Shown: piece after piece, positions 5,235-8,171 of the stretch | How the letters are laid out: each line of letters begins with the position of its first letter | Position numbering within the stretch: the first letter of the stretch is position 1 | Assembly (NCBI GenBank): GCA_903910245.1 | Contig: CAIVYX010000239.1 | Location: 1 to 8,171, forward strand | Direction of reading: 5' to 3' | Source of the DNA: an uncultured Opitutia bacterium | GTDB taxonomy: Bacteria > Verrucomicrobiota > Verrucomicrobiia > Opitutales > UBA953 | DNA length: 8,171 bases | The notes under the pieces: generated by a model | Told to the model about the DNA's origin: nothing | The model's input: only the letters and a program-made list of their open reading frames with translations | Database searches by the model: none | Program-made: the position numbers and the translations under genes

Positions 5235-8171
5235 CTACTCCACCACCAAGACCCCGCGCATGAGCTGCGAATGGCCCGGGAAGGAGCAAAGGTACGTGTA
5301 TCGTCCCGGCTCCTTGGGCGCATTGAAGTAGACCGTGGTCTTCTGACCAGGATCCAGCATACGAGAATAGCAAAGGACCTCTACAGTCTCGGGCACGTAA
5401 TGACGGGCGTAACCATCCGGAGCCGCCACCATCTTAGCCGAAAGCTCAGCAACCTTCTCCTCCGCGCCTTTGGCAACGAGGACGAAGTTATGCGGCATGA
5501 TGTCGGGATTCTCGAAGAGTAAGGCGATGCCCTCCCCGGCCTTGGCCCGCAGCTCTTTCTGAGCATACTGCAAGGCGTTGCCGGCCTGGAGCTTGATCTC
5601 CCGCACCGGACCACGGCACATCTCAATCTCCCACTTCACCGGATTAGCCTTACCTGTCGCGATAGGCGCGGCGTGCTCGTGCGACTTGTCCTTAGGTACC
5701 GCAACATAACCGGTGAAATCCGTGAAAGGCTTATCTAGATGATGTGCAGTGAGGAAGACATCCTGAGCACGGTCGGCGGTGACACCGACTCGGAGGTGAA
5801 TCTGGCTCGCAGGTACGAGCTGCGGGATCTCGAGGAACAAGGTCTTACCGCCGTCAAGGACCTGGGCGCTCTTTACCGCGAGGACATCGTGTCCGGGGCT
5901 CTCGGGATATTTTACTGAATACTCGGGTGAACCATAGGCTGGGCCGTAGAGGTAATTCCAGCACTGGGCGAAATGCGCCGAAGCTTTTCCAGCGATAGCC
6001 GGATCGAGCGGGTGATCGAAGCGCAAGAGCACGCCGTTGTCACGCGCCTCATGGCCGATGAGCGTCGGGAAGCTCCCGCCGACATGTCGAACGCGATGAA
6101 TCGCCCCGTCCTCGGGTGTATAACTGCCCCACCCGATCATGCCGCTGACATAGAGGTGGCCATCCTTCGGGCCGAAGCGCCCGTGTTGCGGACCAGTCAC
6201 GAAGTTTCCGGTCAGCTTCGTGGCCGCAGACTGCCAGACGCCTTCGAGCAGCTGTCGCGACACGAGCCACGCACTACCGGTGCCAAAGGAGAAGTGGAGG
6301 AAGTTTCCTTCGCCCTTCAGAGCCGGCCATTCCTTGTCCGAGAGGAAGACCTGGCCACCGCACGAATTGTCTTCGCCCCGGGGAAGCTGCAGGATCGGAA
6401 GAGTCGTCGTGACGCCAGCCTTAGGACCGCCGGCGCCGAAATGCGTGCCGGCATTGAGGGAAGTATCGACCTGAAAGACCGCTGATGCGGGCGTCCAGTT
6501 GCCTTCCTGCCCGTTCGAGAGGACGAACCTGCCGTCAGGGGTGACACTGAGTCCGTTGGGGTTGCGCAAGCCGGTCGCGAGGACTTCTACCTTATTAGGC
6601 TGGCTCAGGCGCAGAATACCCTGATTGCCCGACGAAGTGTAGAAACGCCCCTGTGCATCGACGTCTAATCCGACGATGAAATCATGGCCGCCCGGCGACG
6701 TGGTCATGGCGTTGTTCACGCACTCATAGAAATCCGCCTCATCATCGCCATTGAGGTCATGCAGACGGGTGATCTGATCGCGCCCAAGCACGTGGAGCGT
6801 GTCGTCGACGATCTTGACGCCCAGCGCCTGATGTAGTCCGGTCGCGAAACGCTTCCAGCGGACATGGTCGAGTTTCTCGTCGAGGCCCTTCACGAGCCAG
6901 ACTTCGCCGGTCATGGTACAGACGGCCGCGGTACCGTCCTTGAAGAAGTCGATACCGGTGATGAAGAAGATGGTGTCGTAAGGACGGGGTGACTTCGGCC
7001 CAAGGATGTTCGGCGGAAGGATGGTGTCCGTCGCGAAAGGCTGCTGGCCGCCGAGCTTCGCTGAGCCTTCGAACCAACCCGGCCACTGCGCTTTGCCGCC
7101 CTTCATGAGGTGGGGTAATTCCGAGGCGGGGCGTTCACCATCCCACGCCGTGGCCAGCCATTCCTGTCCGTCCCTGAGGTACGAGAACACGATGTTGTCA
7201 CCATGGCGGTAGAACCCGTGGTATTTCCAATCGCCCCTAGGGGCGACGCCGGGTTGTTTACTGGTCACGGTGCCTGCCATGATGGCGCTGCTGTTAAAAC
7301 CGTGTCGCCCTGAGCTCAACTTGATGAATCCGCCTTTCCAGCGAACCGGGAAAGATAACGACAGAGGATCGAAACAGGCCCCACCGGAACCTTGGACGCA
7401 GACACCCTTGGGAATGATCAAGCCAGCACCACGAAACACCCCACTGAAAAGAGGACCATGCTGGGCCTTGTCCCATCGATCATCCTTCCACGTGACGGCG
7501 TCGTTCTGATTCCCCCAGTGCCCTTGATTACCGCCATCCAGACCGGGATACACGGCCAGTAGTTCAGGCATGGGCTGCTTGCCCATGGCTTCGATGGCCT
7601 GCTTGGCATAGAAATCGAAGGTGCGGTCGCGGTTCACGAAATGCCCAGAAGTCAGATTATCCGCGGCGCGCAACGGACCAAGCACTGGCGCGAACGGCGC
7701 GATGGGCGGAGCCTTAGGTACGACCTTGGCCTCACCGAGTTCGTCAAACGACCATAGTCCCAAAGTGATGTCCATGCGCTTACGCGGTCCCTTAATCCAA
7801 GTGGTAGGTTCGTTCGCCCCACGCGAGATTCTGACATCATCGATGACTCCGTCGCAACCAATCGTTCCTTCGACGAGACGTCCGAGTCCGATTTGTCGCT
7901 GTTGAGCCGAACGATCCTTGCCGGCCGCGCCAGGCTTTCGTTCCAAAACCGACTTACCATCCAGCCAGATCTTAACGGCCTCGTCGCTGAGGCTCACAAG
8001 GATGTCGTGCCACTGGCCATCACAGATATCGACACCGGTGTCGAAGTCTCCCCCTCGACCAGGCAGATAGACGCTCAAGGCGCCTCGCTTGGCATGAGTA
8101 TAGACCTCCCAATGCGCGCTCGCGGCCTTCTCGCTGCTGGAGACGAGGATGTTAAATGCGGTCTTACCATC
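5235..8171 (-). CDS. Exported LamG / DUF6797 / beta-propeller / azurin protein, N-terminus off the window
   Basis: The frame is open to the window edge; 978 residues are visible (numbered from Asp1 at 8169-8171), and the true start lies beyond. Residues 1-120 look like a LamG/concanavalin-type beta sandwich (Gly-Gln-Trp-His-Asp-Ile, Trp-Leu-Asp-Gly-Lys, Ile-Asp-Asp-Val-Arg-Ile). About 178-260 resembles DUF6797 (Tyr-Pro-Gly-Leu-Asp-Gly-Gly, Gly-His-Trp-Gly-Asn-Gln-Asn, Gly-Val-Phe-Arg). About 395-700 is a beta-propeller of the glucose/sorbosone dehydrogenase type, with a calcium-type loop Asp-Leu-Asn-Gly-Asp-Asp-Glu-Ala-Asp (472-480) and Gly-Leu-Arg-Asn-Pro-Asn-Gly (534-540). An Ig-like domain (about 711-831) follows. 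Residues 861-978 are azurin-like: Met-Pro-His-Asn (His894), Cys962-Ser-Phe-Pro-Gly-His967 and Met971 give a complete type 1 copper site. No CxxCH is visible. A periplasmic oxidoreductase passing electrons to copper is the likely role; the substrate is unknown. The stop is TAG at 5235-5237. Confidence 0.9.
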   Translation of the reverse strand, partial: DGKTAFNILVSSSEKAASAHWEVYTHAKRGALSVYLPGRGGDFDTGVDICDGQWHDILVSLSDEAVKIWLDGKSVLERKPGAAGKDRSAQQRQIGLGRLVEGTIGCDGVIDDVRISRGANEPTTWIKGPRKRMDITLGLWSFDELGEAKVVPKAPPIAPFAPVLGPLRAADNLTSGHFVNRDRTFDFYAKQAIEAMGKQPMPELLAVYPGLDGGNQGHWGNQNDAVTWKDDRWDKAQHGPLFSGVFRGAGLIIPKGVCVQGSGGACFDPLSLSFPVRWKGGFIKLSSGRHGFNSSAIMAGTVTSKQPGVAPRGDWKYHGFYRHGDNIVFSYLRDGQEWLATAWDGERPASELPHLMKGGKAQWPGWFEGSAKLGGQQPFATDTILPPNILGPKSPRPYDTIFFITGIDFFKDGTAAVCTMTGEVWLVKGLDEKLDHVRWKRFATGLHQALGVKIVDDTLHVLGRDQITRLHDLNGDDEADFYECVNNAMTTSPGGHDFIVGLDVDAQGRFYTSSGNQGILRLSQPNKVEVLATGLRNPNGLSVTPDGRFVLSNGQEGNWTPASAVFQVDTSLNAGTHFGAGGPKAGVTTTLPILQLPRGEDNSCGGQVFLSDKEWPALKGEGNFLHFSFGTGSAWLVSRQLLEGVWQSAATKLTGNFVTGPQHGRFGPKDGHLYVSGMIGWGSYTPEDGAIHRVRHVGGSFPTLIGHEARDNGVLLRFDHPLDPAIAGKASAHFAQCWNYLYGPAYGSPEYSVKYPESPGHDVLAVKSAQVLDGGKTLFLEIPQLVPASQIHLRVGVTADRAQDVFLTAHHLDKPFTDFTGYVAVPKDKSHEHAAPIATGKANPVKWEIEMCRGPVREIKLQAGNALQYAQKELRAKAGEGIALLFENPDIMPHNFVLVAKGAEEKVAELSAKMVAAPDGYARHYVPETVEVLCYSRMLDPGQKTTVYFNAPKEPGRYTYLCSFPGHSQLMRGVLVVE

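Noticed and set aside
8076..8078. TTG at 8076-8078 as the start of the azurin-propeller protein
   Set aside because: The frame stays open to the window edge, and the preceding 31 codons continue the same LamG-like beta sandwich, so the gene simply runs out of the window.

Overview
The window looks like chromosomal DNA of a Verrucomicrobiota or related PVC-group bacterium. The evidence is GC-rich coding DNA, starts that mostly lack Shine-Dalgarno sequences, and a neighbouring DUF1501 / DUF1549-DUF1553 pair with a LamG/DUF6797/beta-propeller/azurin protein. These families are expanded in Planctomycetota and Verrucomicrobiota. The lineage is inferred from gene content only. I saw no tRNA, rRNA, CRISPR array or insertion sequence.

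Layout. Bases 1-171 (+) are the 3' end of an unrecognised gene with a lysine-rich tail. Bases 172-297 separate it from a convergent gene and are almost entirely palindromic: a stem just after the stop, an AGGGCT/AGCCCT repeat block with nested stems, and a stem whose loop holds the stop codon of the opposing gene. That gene (298-783, -) is a small FMN-binding flavin-reductase-like protein. It is divergent from a MenH-type alpha/beta hydrolase (905-1636, +), which probably acts in menaquinone synthesis. A clean 10-bp-stem terminator (1637-1661) lies between menH and the next, convergent gene.

The rest (1684-8171) is one minus-strand cluster of exported proteins. In transcription order these are: a large protein cut by the window end (LamG-like, DUF6797-like, sorbosone-dehydrogenase-like propeller, Ig-like, azurin-type copper domain); a Sec-exported SHD1-like + DUF1549 + DUF1553 protein with a CAQCH motif; and a Tat-exported DUF1501 protein of the sulfatase/alkaline-phosphatase-like superfamily. 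The last two overlap by 4 bases (ATGA). All three should act outside the cytoplasm. The gene set suggests an envelope redox or hydrolytic module with a copper electron-transfer domain. The substrate is unknown, and this cluster is the best candidate in the window for an undescribed system.
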